From Patescibacteria group bacterium (GTDB lineage Bacteria; Patescibacteriota; Patescibacteriia; 2-12-FULL-60-25): a stretch of 44,164 nucleotides of DNA. Below, one piece after another: positions 13,349 through 22,560 of the stretch. The first letter of the stretch is position 1; the number at the start of each line of letters is the position of its first letter. The translations under genes and the position numbers were made by a program. The DNA lies in NCBI GenBank assembly GCA_018063105.1, contig JAGOQX010000007.1:1-44164 (forward strand), in the 5' to 3' direction. The notes below the pieces were generated by a model. That model was not told the DNA's origin. It was given only the letters and a program-made list of their open reading frames with translations, and searched no databases.

Positions 13349-14194
13349 ATGGATAAAGCACTCACGCAGATTCAGCAGAGTCTGGAATCGATTAAAAAGG
13401 TTACGCAAGATCAGAACCCTGTTGAGTTTTGGTCGGCACGCGATCTGATGTTGATACTCGGTTATGTTAAATGGCAAAAGTTTCAGGAAGTTATAGAAAA
13501 AGCGAAAGATGCTTGTAGATTGAGCGATCAGCCTGTGGATAGCCACTTTTTACCGGCTCCGGTAAAAAGTTCTGGCGGTCGTCCAAAAGAGGACTATTTT
13601 CTTACGCGATATGCTTGTTATTTGATCGCGCAAAATGGTGATCCACGTAAACCGCAGATTGCACTGGCACAAACATATTTTGCGACACAGACACGCAGGC
13701 AAGAGTTATTGGTAGAGCGCGAAAAAGAAACACAGCGTCTTGAGGCGCGTGCAAAGTTGAAGGAAACTGAGGGAAAGATTGAATCCACCGTGTATCAACG
13801 TGGAATTAAACTCCAAGCGGAGTTTGCGACATTCAAAAATAAACATATTGAAGCGTTATATGGCGGTATTGGGGCACGTCAATTGAAAAATCGGCGCAAC
13901 ATACCAGCGGGGCGATCTCTTGCGGATTTTGATAGTCACGTGGAATTGAAAGCGAAAGATTTCGCGCTTGCTATGACGGATCATAACATTTCAGAGAAGA
14001 ATATCCTGGGAAAGGAAGCGATGAGTGAGGAGGTTGTTAAGAACAGCAAAGAGACACGTCAAGCATTGCTGAATCGCGGCATCGTTCCGGAAGATATTCG
14101 CGCAGAAGAAGATTTGAAAGCGATCGAGGGACGGCGGAAGAAGGAAGAAAAGGAACTGGGTAAGGGGACTCGTCAGGAGTTGATTGGGGAATAA
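13349..14194 (+). CDS. dinD: DNA damage-inducible protein D (DinD)
   Basis: 281 residues. The N-terminal half (FWSARDLMLILGYVKWQKF, HFLPAPVKSSGG, YACYLIAQNGDPRKPQIA) is a BRO-N-like domain; the C-terminal half is helical with YGGIGARQLKNRRNIPAGR, DFALAMTDHNI and EDLKAIEGRRKKEEKEL, all typical of DinD. E. coli DinD interferes with RecA filaments; in other genomes dinD often lies near restriction systems, as here. The Met at 13349 is chosen because the longer frame start would overlap the upstream fragment. Confidence 0.88.
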   Translation: MDKALTQIQQSLESIKKVTQDQNPVEFWSARDLMLILGYVKWQKFQEVIEKAKDACRLSDQPVDSHFLPAPVKSSGGRPKEDYFLTRYACYLIAQNGDPRKPQIALAQTYFATQTRRQELLVEREKETQRLEARAKLKETEGKIESTVYQRGIKLQAEFATFKNKHIEALYGGIGARQLKNRRNIPAGRSLADFDSHVELKAKDFALAMTDHNISEKNILGKEAMSEEVVKNSKETRQALLNRGIVPEDIRAEEDLKAIEGRRKKEEKELGKGTRQELIGE

Positions 14195-14205
14195 TAGTTA
14201 GTGAT

Positions 14206-14229
14206 CATTTTCGTGATGTCACGAAAATG
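14206..14229. promoter_or_regulatory. Perfect 11-bp palindrome (possible operator or terminator)
   Basis: CATTTTCGTGA and TCACGAAAATG flank TG, 12 bases after dinD. No long T-run follows, so an operator is as likely as a terminator. Confidence 0.5.
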
Positions 14230-14258
14230 GTGTAATGAAACGGATCGTCGAGCAATTA

Positions 14259-14297
14259 TTAGTGAATGAAGTGCATTTTATGGCATCCATTCACTAA
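14259..14297. promoter_or_regulatory. Inverted repeat upstream of the HTH gene
   Basis: TTAGTGAATG at 14259-14268 pairs with CATTCACTAA at 14288-14297, 34 bases before the promoter of the HTH gene; a plausible binding site for a dimeric regulator. Confidence 0.45.
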
Positions 14298-14330
14298 ACT
14301 TTGGAGTGTTTGAACATTTGATGTAGCGCA

Positions 14331-14359
14331 TTGTGCAGGATTGGTAGGTGAGTTAGAAT
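14331..14359 (+). promoter_or_regulatory. Promoter of the HTH / defence operon
   Basis: TTGTGC, 17-base spacer, TAGAAT at 14354-14359; the start would lie about 6 bases before the ATG at 14372, giving a very short leader without SD. Confidence 0.6.
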
Positions 14360-14371
14360 GGCATTGTATTT

Positions 14372-14554
14372 ATGGAAGAAGTCAAAATCCCTCCATTACT
14401 CACGCTTCGCGAGGCCAGCGAGATTTTGAAATGTCATCCGAACACGTTGCGTCTTTGGGATAAGAAGGGGATACTGAAGGCGGTACGGATTGGGGAACGC
14501 GGGGATCGACGGTATCGGAGAGAGGATATTTTGAAACTTATCGAAAAACAATAA
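14372..14554 (+). CDS. Small HTH (MerR/excisionase-like) DNA-binding protein
   Basis: 60 residues: LTLREASEILKCHPNTLRLW is a helix-turn-helix, followed by the wing-like GILKAVRIGERGDRRYRRED, the form of MerR-type and excisionase (HTH_17) domains. There is no effector domain. Such proteins bind DNA as regulators or excisionases. It lies 32 bases upstream of the PLD-SNF2 gene, with two inverted repeats before it that may be its sites, so control of the defence genes is a reasonable guess. Confidence 0.8.
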   Translation: MEEVKIPPLLTLREASEILKCHPNTLRLWDKKGILKAVRIGERGDRRYRREDILKLIEKQ

Positions 14555-14586
14555 AACATTACGATTGCTGATATAATGACGCTATT

Positions 14587-17500
14587 ATGAGGATTCCAAA
14601 AATTATTGATAATCAGCGCAAGATATTTCTTGATGTAATTAAAGAACTCGCGCCAAAATACGAGGAGCTATCCATCGCAACCGGATATTGGGATCTTTTG
14701 GGTAGCGAGCTCGTTATCGAAGAACTGAAAAAAATTAAGAAAATTCGTTTGCTGATTGGACGTGAGCCGTTGATCCCACGTCATCAATTGACCCATCCGG
14801 AACCGGACTATCCGGATACTGACATTTTTCGCGACCTCGAAAGATTGACGCCGAATCCTGGGTTGCAACAGAGCGTACGTGATTTAAAGACGTTAATCCA
14901 CGATGGTGTTTTAGAAGTTCGCGTATATCGAAAAGCATTTTTGCATGCCAAGTGTTACATTTTTGGTGGGTATGATTCAGAAGAGGCTGTCGGAATAATC
15001 GGATCTTCTAATTTTACAAAGAATGGTTTGACGCATAACACGGAACTGAATGCATTGGAATCAGATCATCGAATCGTAGTTTTCAAGCCTCAAACAAAAG
15101 AGCAAGAAGTCGGTCACCTATTTTGGTTTGACCAGCTTTGGAGTGATGAAACTACTGAAGAGTGGGACGGTAAGTTCACCGAACTTTTAGGGCAGTCTCC
15201 CGTTGGGGATGTTTTGTTTAGCCCTTATGAGATGTACATCAAAACGCTTTTTGAGCTTTATCAGGACGAGCTTGAGGATGAAGATATCGAGACGTCGATC
15301 AAGGGCGCTCATGAACTATTAGATTTCCAAAAAAAGAATGTTCAGGCGCTCATGCGGCGCTTAAATAAGTATAAAGTTGCGATGCTATCTGACTCCGTTG
15401 GTTTGGGGAAAACCTACACGGCGATTGAAGTAATTAAACAATATCTGGATAGCGATGATGGCAAGCGTCGCGTAGAGGTGATTTGTCCTAAGTCGCTCAG
15501 GCTCCAGTGGAGGAAAGAACTGAGTACACAGGGCATTAATGGACTTAATCCCATTGTCTTGCAAAACAGGAACGACATTGAAGAGGCGATGAAGATCGAC
15601 CACATCGCGAGCGTCGCGTTGTTTGTCATTGATGAATCACATAACCTCAGAAAGACGAGTGGCAAGCGCTATGAACAATTGTTGGATTGGATGCGCGAAA
15701 ATCCAAAGGCGCACATTCTGCTTTTAACCGCTACTCCAATCAATAATCAGTTGAACGACATCACTAACCAGGTGCTACTCGGAGCACGTGGCCGATCAGA
15801 TATTTTTCGAATGACCGTAGTTGATTCCAAGACGAAGCAGAGTGTTCCGGTGGATTTCGCACAAGCGATACACAATCTTTTAAAGAAAATCAATCAAGAT
15901 GTGAAGCGTGGAGCGGGCATCGATTACAACTATGTTCGCCAGATCATGACTCCGATTATCCGCACGTTCGTCGTAAGACGAACACGGCAGGGGATTGAAA
16001 AGGAGTATGGATTTTTAACCATCAATGGCAAGGAGGCTCGCTTTCCGAAAGCTATTCCAGAAAATGCAAAATATGATTTTAGTCATATTTTGGCCGAAAA
16101 AGTTCGAGAACCAATCGCGACGACTCTCCCATTAGAATCGATTTACTTGGCAGATCCAGCATCTCTTGTTGAGGACTGTAAAGATTTGAAGCACCCTCTC
16201 GATCAGCTCGACAATGTCCAGGCACACAAAACCCAAGAGGAGCTCGAGGAGGAGACCCCGATGTACTTTATTTTTCAGCTCATTTTGATGTTGGGATTCA
16301 TGCCCTATCGCTGGCGCATGTATCAGACCAGGTATTACGGAAAGACTCAGAAACAAATTCATGAGCTCGGTTTAGATGCAGATGAGAGCAAGCACCTGCA
16401 ACTACAGCTCGGTCTATATGGCATTCTTAGAACCGTTTTTCTGAAGAGAATGGAATCATCTGTCAGCTCGCTCAGAATTTCAATCGAAAATTATCAGAAA
16501 AAACTTCGACAGTTTGAGGGCGGTTTGAAGAAGGGTTACATCGTAAGCCTGAAAGACGCGGATGCTCTCCAGACATTGTTGGAATCAGATGAGGAAAATA
16601 TTGATGCAGAGGAACACGATTCCGAGATGGAGGAGGCGATCCTAGACCAGATCAAGGATCATAATTATCAGGTAGATGCGTTAAGCGCGGATATAGTTAA
16701 GGAGCAAAAAATTCTCGATCTACTTTTAGCTCAAATCAAACTGCTCGAGCAGGACGATTCTAAAATAAAGGCGCTTGCCAAGCTTCTTCATGTTTTGCAT
16801 TTCGCGGGAAAGAAGGTGCTTGTTTTCTCCTATTTCGCCGATACCATTGATTACTTGGAGAAGAACATCAAAAGGCACACATCTTTGATCACCGATGAAA
16901 ATTCAGCGTTTGTCTCATCAAAGAATCGCGGCGACGCGGATTTATACGCTTCAAGATTTTCGCCGAAATCAAAAAGTCATACGTTCAAGCCTGGAGAGAA
17001 GGAGTTATCTTATTTGTTTTCTACAGATGTCCTATCGGAAGGACAGAATCTTCAGGACTGTGGGATCATTATTAACTATGATTTGCACTGGAACCCAGTC
17101 AGAATGATCCAGCGTAACGGTCGTGTTAATCGACTTGGTTCAGAGTTCGAATCCGTGTACGTTTATAACATGAGCCCTGAATCAAAACTTGAGAATTATC
17201 TCCGTTTGGTTCAGCGGCTTGAGGGCAAGATTGAGATGATCCGTAATACAATCGGTACTGATCAATCAGTACTGACCGAAAATCCAAATCCTATTGAGTT
17301 CACTGATACGTACGAAGATATTTACAGTAATGACGAACAGGCTCGTATTAAGGCTTTGCAGGATTTGGAGCAAACGACAGATTTTCTTCTCTCGGAAGAC
17401 GAGTTCGTTTCAGACCTCAAGTTATTCCATCACTCGAGTGAGTACACGCAGGAATACAAGGATCTTGTCTACGGTATACCACAGGGAAAATGGGGAGCCT

Positions 17501-18072
17501 TTCCTGAAAGAAAACACCGTGGCGATAATCGCCCAGCGATTATGTCGCTCGCGCGTTTAAAGGCGGGTGCCGGGGTTGTTGGAATGCAATTTGCTTGCAT
17601 GGAGACAAGTGGTAATAAATTCAGTGCCGTAACTCAATTGCAGGCATTGGAATGGCTCAAGACAAACGCTACCGACAATGAACGCGACAAGGACGGTATT
17701 AACGTCGATCGTGAAATGATCGTGGATAAAACAAAACGAAGCGTTGTTACATATCATGCGAGCGATGAGGAGGGAGCTCCTAGCGGTCAACAGGCTGGAA
17801 TCCTCAAACTCATGTACGAGCAAGGGTATCCGTTCGATGAAATCGAAACAGTCAAAAAATCCTATTCAACGAAAAACGTTTTGGATGCCAAAAAGATCAG
17901 TCAGTTGGTCAGAAAAATAATCAAACTGAAAAAGGAGAATAAGCCTTATTTAACCGACTTAAAGGATCTAGTTGCTATAGCTGCCCGAACAAGCAAAGAT
18001 GGAGAGATCTCGCCTTCCATCAAGGCAGATCAAGCTGATCTGATTCTTTTTTATGCCAGAGATAACCGTTAA
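14587..18072 (+). CDS. Phospholipase D-like + SNF2-family helicase fusion protein
   Basis: 1161 residues. Residues 10-190 form a PLD-like nuclease domain with the HxK motif at LHAKCYIF (H120, K122) and the following SSNFTKNG (N142). An SNF2 ATPase follows: Walker A SDSVGLGKT (268-276), Walker B FVIDESH (DESH 349-352), LLLTATPINN, and in the second lobe SEGQNLQDCG and MIQRNGRVNRLGS (motif VI arginines). A charged helical insert separates the lobes. PLD plus SNF2 proteins next to an adenine methylase are known in restriction-like and DISARM-type phage defence; here they would cleave or remodel unmodified DNA. The gene overlaps the methylase gene by 20 bases. Confidence 0.88.
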   Translation: MRIPKIIDNQRKIFLDVIKELAPKYEELSIATGYWDLLGSELVIEELKKIKKIRLLIGREPLIPRHQLTHPEPDYPDTDIFRDLERLTPNPGLQQSVRDLKTLIHDGVLEVRVYRKAFLHAKCYIFGGYDSEEAVGIIGSSNFTKNGLTHNTELNALESDHRIVVFKPQTKEQEVGHLFWFDQLWSDETTEEWDGKFTELLGQSPVGDVLFSPYEMYIKTLFELYQDELEDEDIETSIKGAHELLDFQKKNVQALMRRLNKYKVAMLSDSVGLGKTYTAIEVIKQYLDSDDGKRRVEVICPKSLRLQWRKELSTQGINGLNPIVLQNRNDIEEAMKIDHIASVALFVIDESHNLRKTSGKRYEQLLDWMRENPKAHILLLTATPINNQLNDITNQVLLGARGRSDIFRMTVVDSKTKQSVPVDFAQAIHNLLKKINQDVKRGAGIDYNYVRQIMTPIIRTFVVRRTRQGIEKEYGFLTINGKEARFPKAIPENAKYDFSHILAEKVREPIATTLPLESIYLADPASLVEDCKDLKHPLDQLDNVQAHKTQEELEEETPMYFIFQLILMLGFMPYRWRMYQTRYYGKTQKQIHELGLDADESKHLQLQLGLYGILRTVFLKRMESSVSSLRISIENYQKKLRQFEGGLKKGYIVSLKDADALQTLLESDEENIDAEEHDSEMEEAILDQIKDHNYQVDALSADIVKEQKILDLLLAQIKLLEQDDSKIKALAKLLHVLHFAGKKVLVFSYFADTIDYLEKNIKRHTSLITDENSAFVSSKNRGDADLYASRFSPKSKSHTFKPGEKELSYLFSTDVLSEGQNLQDCGIIINYDLHWNPVRMIQRNGRVNRLGSEFESVYVYNMSPESKLENYLRLVQRLEGKIEMIRNTIGTDQSVLTENPNPIEFTDTYEDIYSNDEQARIKALQDLEQTTDFLLSEDEFVSDLKLFHHSSEYTQEYKDLVYGIPQGKWGAFPERKHRGDNRPAIMSLARLKAGAGVVGMQFACMETSGNKFSAVTQLQALEWLKTNATDNERDKDGINVDREMIVDKTKRSVVTYHASDEEGAPSGQQAGILKLMYEQGYPFDEIETVKKSYSTKNVLDAKKISQLVRKIIKLKKENKPYLTDLKDLVAIAARTSKDGEISPSIKADQADLILFYARDNR

Positions 18073-21000
18073 ATTGCCGGCACAGCTGGCCAGCCTCCAA
18101 ACTCAGCTGACTGAGTTGCAAAAACAACCGAGCTTCGCAACTTGTGTTTCTGCAATACGATCAATCATTCAGTTGTTAGGAATTCCCGCCGATGGCGAGC
18201 TTGAGCTTTTTAATACACAAAAGATCAAAACAAACGCTCATTGGTTTAAGGAGGCTGATGGATTCGCGGATCGTCGTGCCTGCTACAAAATTGCAGACGG
18301 TAAACAGATTGGATTTAAGGTGTACTGGGTACAGAAATCAAGCAAGAGAGTGATCTCGGCTGCGGTCGCGTTTACTCCAAACTTTGAAGACGAACCATTC
18401 AACGTTCATGAGCCCGTTGGTGTCGACTTCATAATTCCCGGGGAAGCAAACCGAGTAATTATTGCTTTGAGCAATAATTACGTGATTCGAACTCTTGAGC
18501 TATCCGGTCCACTCTCCATCACTCAACAGGAGATTTTTACAAAATGGCTTCAACCGTTTGATTTTAATAACAAGAAGGAAGTCCACGAAACGCTCTGGCA
18601 GAGTTTCGATCTTTCGCCACTCAATAAACGCTTCTACGGTGGAATCAGCGAGTTCTTCAAGGAGCTTCGTCAATTCTTGTCAGAAGAAAAGAAGGTATTG
18701 GATCCGAAGCATGCGGCTTTGTTTACAAACCGTTTAATCGGTCGAATAATTTTTTGTTGGTTTTTGAGAAAGAAAGGAATAATTTCTGAAGACCAAGGCT
18801 ATTTTGATATAGACAAAGCGGATGGCACGGCTTTTTATCGCAGCAAGTTGGAAACGTTGTTTTTTGGTGTTTTAAATGCGCCAATTCTAGATCGTACTGA
18901 CACTCCAGACCGTAAAACCCCTTTTCTAAATGGTGGTCTTTTTGAGGCTAAGGAAGGGGATCTATATAAAAATGCGAAGCTAGAATTCCCAGCGGATTAT
19001 TTTCATCGGTTCTTTATTTTTCTGAATCACTACAACTTTACTACCGATGAAAGCACGAGTAACTTTCAGCAGGTAGCTATCGATCCGGAAATGCTTGGCA
19101 GAATTTTTGAAAACTTGCTGGCCGAACAAACGGAAGAGAGTGGTGAACAGGCGCGGAAAGCCAAGGGCGCATTCTATACGCCGAGAGAGATCGTGGACTA
19201 CATGTGTCGGGAATCGTTAAGAACTTATCTCGCAAATAAACTACCAGATGATTCAAAGCGAGCGCACCTTCTGGAATTATTATTTGATAAAAAAGAACAC
19301 GAGTTTGATTACCGAAACTTCAGAGAGGACTTACGGCCATATAAAAATACCATTCTGGATGCTTTAGATAACCTAAAGATACTTGATCTTGCATGCGGCT
19401 CAGGGGCTTTTCCGATGGGCATGTTACAGCTTATTCTATCAGTTTATGAGCGCATGGAAGCTCGCTTCGATCCGTATAAACTTAAGTTGGATATCATCAA
19501 AAACAATATCCACGGAATTGATATCGAGCCCATGGCCGTCGAGATATCGCGTTTACGTGCCTGGCTCTCCATCATTGTTGACGAAGATATTCTGAACCAT
19601 AACCAGGAGAACAATGGCTTAGACCCGCTTCCAAACCTTGATTTTAAATTTGTATGCGCGAACAGCTTAATCCAACTCGACCGTGTATATGGAATTTTTG
19701 ATGACCCTGAAACGGAAACGAAGATGCAAGAAATTCGAAACCGTTATTTTAAAACAGAGAGCAACAAGGTAAAAGAAAAGATGCGGAGTGAATTTGATAA
19801 GCTCCTGAAGAAAGTTAACACCCTCGGAGCTTCAAAAAAACAACAACAGCTACTGACTTATCATCCATTTGATCAAGATACTCCATGCACATTCTTCGAT
19901 AGCAGCTTCATGTTTGGAGTTGAAAACTTTGATGTAGTGATCGGAAATCCACCATACGTCCAGCTTCAAAGGTTCGCTCGTACGCAAACGCAAAGCGATC
20001 TCGAATCTCAAGGATTCGAAACATTTTCCGGAAACGGTGATCTATACTGCCTCTTTTATGAGCGGGGGCTTAAGTTGCTTAAAGATAAAGGCCTGCTTAC
20101 CTTCATAACGAGCAACAAGTGGATGCGATCCGGTTACGGTGAAAAGTTGCGCAGGTATTTTATAGAACAATCTAATCCGCTCAAGCTTTTAGATTTTGGA
20201 GGGTTTAAGGTGTTTGAAAGTGCCACCGTGGATACTAATATCCTAATAACGCAAAAAACTAAAAATACTCACAAGCTTTCAGCTGTACATTTTAAAGATG
20301 ATTTTAAGAAAGGTGATGACTTAGGTGAATATGTGTTAAAACAAGCGATCACCCTCGATCATCTTAACGATTCCGTGTGGTTTATAGGCGCAAATAATGA
20401 GCAGGCTTTGAAAGAAAAAATAGAAAAGCTTGGCAAGCCCATAAAAGACTGGGAAATTAAAATGTATCGTGGTGTAACGACTGGTCTGAACGAAGCTTTC
20501 ATTGTTAGTAAAGCTACTAGAGATGAGCTTGTGAAGGATGATCCGAAGAGTGCAGATATAATAAAACCGGTGCTACGTGGACGAGATATCCGGAGATATA
20601 ATTATGAATTTCAAAATTTATTCATGATCTGTACGTTTCCAGCTCTCAGGCTGGATATCGATAATTACCCTGCAATAAAAAAGTATTTTCTCAATTTTGG
20701 AAAAGAACGTTTGGAGCAGTCGGGGAAAATATTGAGCAGCAGTCTAAGGTCACGTAAAAAAACGAGGAATGAGTGGTTCGAAACGCAGGATCAAACGAAT
20801 TATTACAAAGAATTTGAAAAAGAAAAGGTGGTATGGATTGAATTGGTCGACGATGGCCGTTTTGCTTATGTAGAACCTGGAGTCTACACAGAGGCAACCA
20901 CATTCTTTATGACTTTTGAAAGACCACGATTCCTAACGGCAATCATGAACTCAGGGCTCATAAACTGGTACTTTGATGGAATTTGTGGCGAATCTGGGGT

Positions 21001-21241
21001 TGGAACAAATAGGTGGAAAAAAATCTACGTTGAACAAATTCCTCTGCCTGAGATCAATAGTGTCGAGAGGGAAGAAATCGCAGCAAGTATAGAAGCTGTA
21101 GTTGACCAAATCCTCTTAAGAAAGAAACATGATTCAAAAATAAACACCGAAGACCTCGAAACTCAAATCGACATCTTAGTCTACTCGATGTACGAATTAA
21201 ACGAGGAAGAGATAGAAATAATAAAAAATACCAACTCATAA
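18053..21241 (+). CDS. Large DNA adenine methyltransferase, Eco57I/TaqI-like
   Basis: 1062 residues. After a 350-residue N-terminal region with no clear nuclease motif comes GAFYTPREIVDYM (372-384, motif X), DLACGSGAF (445-453, SAM-binding motif I) and NPPY (632-635, catalytic motif IV of N6-adenine methylases). The C-terminal third, with KMYRGVTTGLNEAF and VLRGRDIRRY, matches the TaqI/Eco57I-type target-recognition region. The enzyme should methylate adenine at a specific site. It starts inside the helicase gene and ends at a strong terminator, so helicase and methylase form one operon; nuclease activity would come from the PLD domain of the partner. Confidence 0.9.
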   Translation: MPEITVKLPAQLASLQTQLTELQKQPSFATCVSAIRSIIQLLGIPADGELELFNTQKIKTNAHWFKEADGFADRRACYKIADGKQIGFKVYWVQKSSKRVISAAVAFTPNFEDEPFNVHEPVGVDFIIPGEANRVIIALSNNYVIRTLELSGPLSITQQEIFTKWLQPFDFNNKKEVHETLWQSFDLSPLNKRFYGGISEFFKELRQFLSEEKKVLDPKHAALFTNRLIGRIIFCWFLRKKGIISEDQGYFDIDKADGTAFYRSKLETLFFGVLNAPILDRTDTPDRKTPFLNGGLFEAKEGDLYKNAKLEFPADYFHRFFIFLNHYNFTTDESTSNFQQVAIDPEMLGRIFENLLAEQTEESGEQARKAKGAFYTPREIVDYMCRESLRTYLANKLPDDSKRAHLLELLFDKKEHEFDYRNFREDLRPYKNTILDALDNLKILDLACGSGAFPMGMLQLILSVYERMEARFDPYKLKLDIIKNNIHGIDIEPMAVEISRLRAWLSIIVDEDILNHNQENNGLDPLPNLDFKFVCANSLIQLDRVYGIFDDPETETKMQEIRNRYFKTESNKVKEKMRSEFDKLLKKVNTLGASKKQQQLLTYHPFDQDTPCTFFDSSFMFGVENFDVVIGNPPYVQLQRFARTQTQSDLESQGFETFSGNGDLYCLFYERGLKLLKDKGLLTFITSNKWMRSGYGEKLRRYFIEQSNPLKLLDFGGFKVFESATVDTNILITQKTKNTHKLSAVHFKDDFKKGDDLGEYVLKQAITLDHLNDSVWFIGANNEQALKEKIEKLGKPIKDWEIKMYRGVTTGLNEAFIVSKATRDELVKDDPKSADIIKPVLRGRDIRRYNYEFQNLFMICTFPALRLDIDNYPAIKKYFLNFGKERLEQSGKILSSSLRSRKKTRNEWFETQDQTNYYKEFEKEKVVWIELVDDGRFAYVEPGVYTEATTFFMTFERPRFLTAIMNSGLINWYFDGICGESGVGTNRWKKIYVEQIPLPEINSVEREEIAASIEAVVDQILLRKKHDSKINTEDLETQIDILVYSMYELNEEEIEIIKNTNS

Positions 21242-21273
21242 AAGTTGGCGCGACCACATTTCCAGAAAAAGTT

Positions 21274-21303
21274 AAGGAGGCAGAACGGGCTGCCTCCTTT
21301 TCA
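21274..21303. terminator. Terminator of the defence operon
   Basis: AAGGAGGCAG and CTGCCTCCTT pair around AACGGG with TTTT following on the plus strand. It lies between the methylase and a convergent small gene. Confidence 0.88.
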
Positions 21304-21317
21304 TTCACTTGTTTCCT

Positions 21318-21536
21318 TTAACGAGTCACCTCGCCGCGCTCGATGCGTTGGCATCGATCGCACTTGCGAAGGTTTCCCGTTCCGGATCGCTTCTTATCCC
21401 GTTCGATGTTGTCACCGACGGAACAGTCGCGGAACCAGTGGTACACGTCACTGTCGATGCTGTGGTAGGCGAGACAGCGGGTTAAAATTGCGCTCATGTC
21501 TTTGAGAGAGGAGGGGTTTTGCGCTCGTTCACGCAT
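21318..21536 (-). CDS. Small hypothetical protein with C-terminal CxxC (72 aa)
   Basis: Not recognised. The ATG at 21536 is preceded by GGAGGG at a spacing of about 4 bases. The polar product has Cys at several places and a KCDRCQR motif near the end that could bind metal. The start codon lies 2 bases beyond the stop of a possible upstream frame (21529-21738), so the two may be translationally coupled. It ends at the shared terminator at 21274-21303. Confidence 0.5.
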   Translation of the reverse strand: MRERAQNPSSLKDMSAILTRCLAYHSIDSDVYHWFRDCSVGDNIERDKKRSGTGNLRKCDRCQRIERGEVTR

Positions 21537-21738
21537 CGACCCTCCGAGTTATCCTCGGTGTTGTCCCGAAGCGCAAATCTTCCCATTCGGTCGTTGGTAT
21601 GGTTAAATATAACCACACTGTTTTGATCGTGGCCGTTGATGCGACCATGTGAAGATCAGCTGAATCTTGAGTGTTAACTCGGATAGCATAGACTGGCGAA
21701 AGCCAGTTTTTGTTTATCCACTTACTATCGTACAGCAC
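21529..21738 (-). CDS. Possible small protein (69 aa, GTG start), weakly supported
   Basis: A frame with GTG start at 21738 and TGA at 21529-21531, just before the ATG at 21536 of the next gene. No SD is visible and the product resembles nothing known to me. The only support is its length and the tight junction with the SD-bearing gene downstream. The stretch 21739-21833 carries the palindrome ACGGTATACCGT. Confidence 0.2.
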   Translation of the reverse strand: MLYDSKWINKNWLSPVYAIRVNTQDSADLHMVASTATIKTVWLYLTIPTTEWEDLRFGTTPRITRRVDA

Positions 21739-21833
21739 CAGAAAATATCTTGCAAGACCCGTTCTTCGTGAAACGGTATACCGTCAAGACCTTGCCACAA
21801 GCCTTTACGCTCTTTTTTAAGAGAATTTCAAAC

Positions 21834-21862
21834 TTGACAAAATATCCATAACGGTATACTTT
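21834..21862 (+). promoter_or_regulatory. Promoter with operator-like ACGGTATAC
   Basis: TTGACA at 21834-21839 and TACTTT at 21857-21862 (17-base spacer), or TATACT at 21855 with 15 bases. AACGGTATAC overlaps the -10 region and recurs as part of ACGGTATACCGT about 80 bases upstream, as a regulator site would. Confidence 0.6.
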
Positions 21863-21906
21863 ATATTCACTATTTGATAGTTCTATATGTCTATCAAGTT
21901 ATTCTT

Positions 21907-22341
21907 ATGGAAACAGATAAATTACGTTTAGAGAAATTTGTTGGTTTTGGGGCTAAAATGAGCCGGAAAATTAGCGTCACGAAGAATTATAGCTTTGGGC
22001 TTCCTCCAACCTTCTTTGCTGAGAACGGCTTAGAGAGTTTTAATTTTGTTGAGATATATTTTGATTCGGAGGCCAAAGCTCTTGCATTGCACTTTCTCAC
22101 TGAGAAGAGTGATGCCTGTTTCAAGCTCATCAAATATGGGGTTGGTGAAAAGCGAGGCGGGTCTTTCGTTGCAAAATCTTTTTTTACTCGATTTGATCTT
22201 GATCCAAATAAAGTCAGTGGAAAGTACGAACCGACTAAAACATCTAGGGACGGTATTGGTGATCTTTTTATTATTCAGTTGAAGGAGCACCCAGTAAGTG
22301 AACCGGTTCAGTCTCAGCAAGAGCAATTAACAAACCAATAA
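21907..22341 (+). CDS. Hypothetical protein of about 144 aa
   Basis: Family not identified. The Met at 21907 (METDKLRLEKF) follows a good promoter; the earlier Met at 21874 would lie almost at the transcription start. The body is a run of beta strands and turns: SRKISVTKNYSFGLPPTFF, FNFVEIYFDSEAKALAL, KSFFTRFDLDPNKVSGKY and IGDLFIIQL; it ends in a Gln-rich tail. No membrane segment or signal is present. First gene of a probable operon: the next gene starts 5 bases after its stop. Confidence 0.65.
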   Translation: METDKLRLEKFVGFGAKMSRKISVTKNYSFGLPPTFFAENGLESFNFVEIYFDSEAKALALHFLTEKSDACFKLIKYGVGEKRGGSFVAKSFFTRFDLDPNKVSGKYEPTKTSRDGIGDLFIIQLKEHPVSEPVQSQQEQLTNQ

Positions 22342-22346
22342 AGTTT

Positions 22347-22559
22347 ATGGATGGCTCGCAGTACATGATTGGAGTCTGGATTACCGGCGTATTGTCTTTT
22401 GTGGTGATTTGGATTTATGCTTTGGTCTCATGGGGATTTCTGTTTGGTTTGATGTTTGGTTGGATCCCCGCATTGATTGGTGGCGCGATACCCGGCTTTT
22501 TGTGGCCACTCGTATTGCTTGCGGTACTCGGGATTATCTTCCTCATCATGAAGAAATAA
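22347..22559 (+). CDS. Small membrane protein (70 aa)
   Basis: Two or three hydrophobic segments, about residues 8-30 (GVWITGVLSFVVIWIYALV) and 32-66 (GFLFGLMFGWIPALIGG, then PLVLLAVLGIIFLIM), ending in KK. It fits a small polytopic inner-membrane protein. Function unknown. It sits between the 144-aa gene and an acidic micro-protein gene, at intervals of 5 and 1 bases, so all three are likely co-transcribed. Confidence 0.7.
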   Translation: MDGSQYMIGVWITGVLSFVVIWIYALVSWGFLFGLMFGWIPALIGGAIPGFLWPLVLLAVLGIIFLIMKK

Positions 22560-22560
22560 T

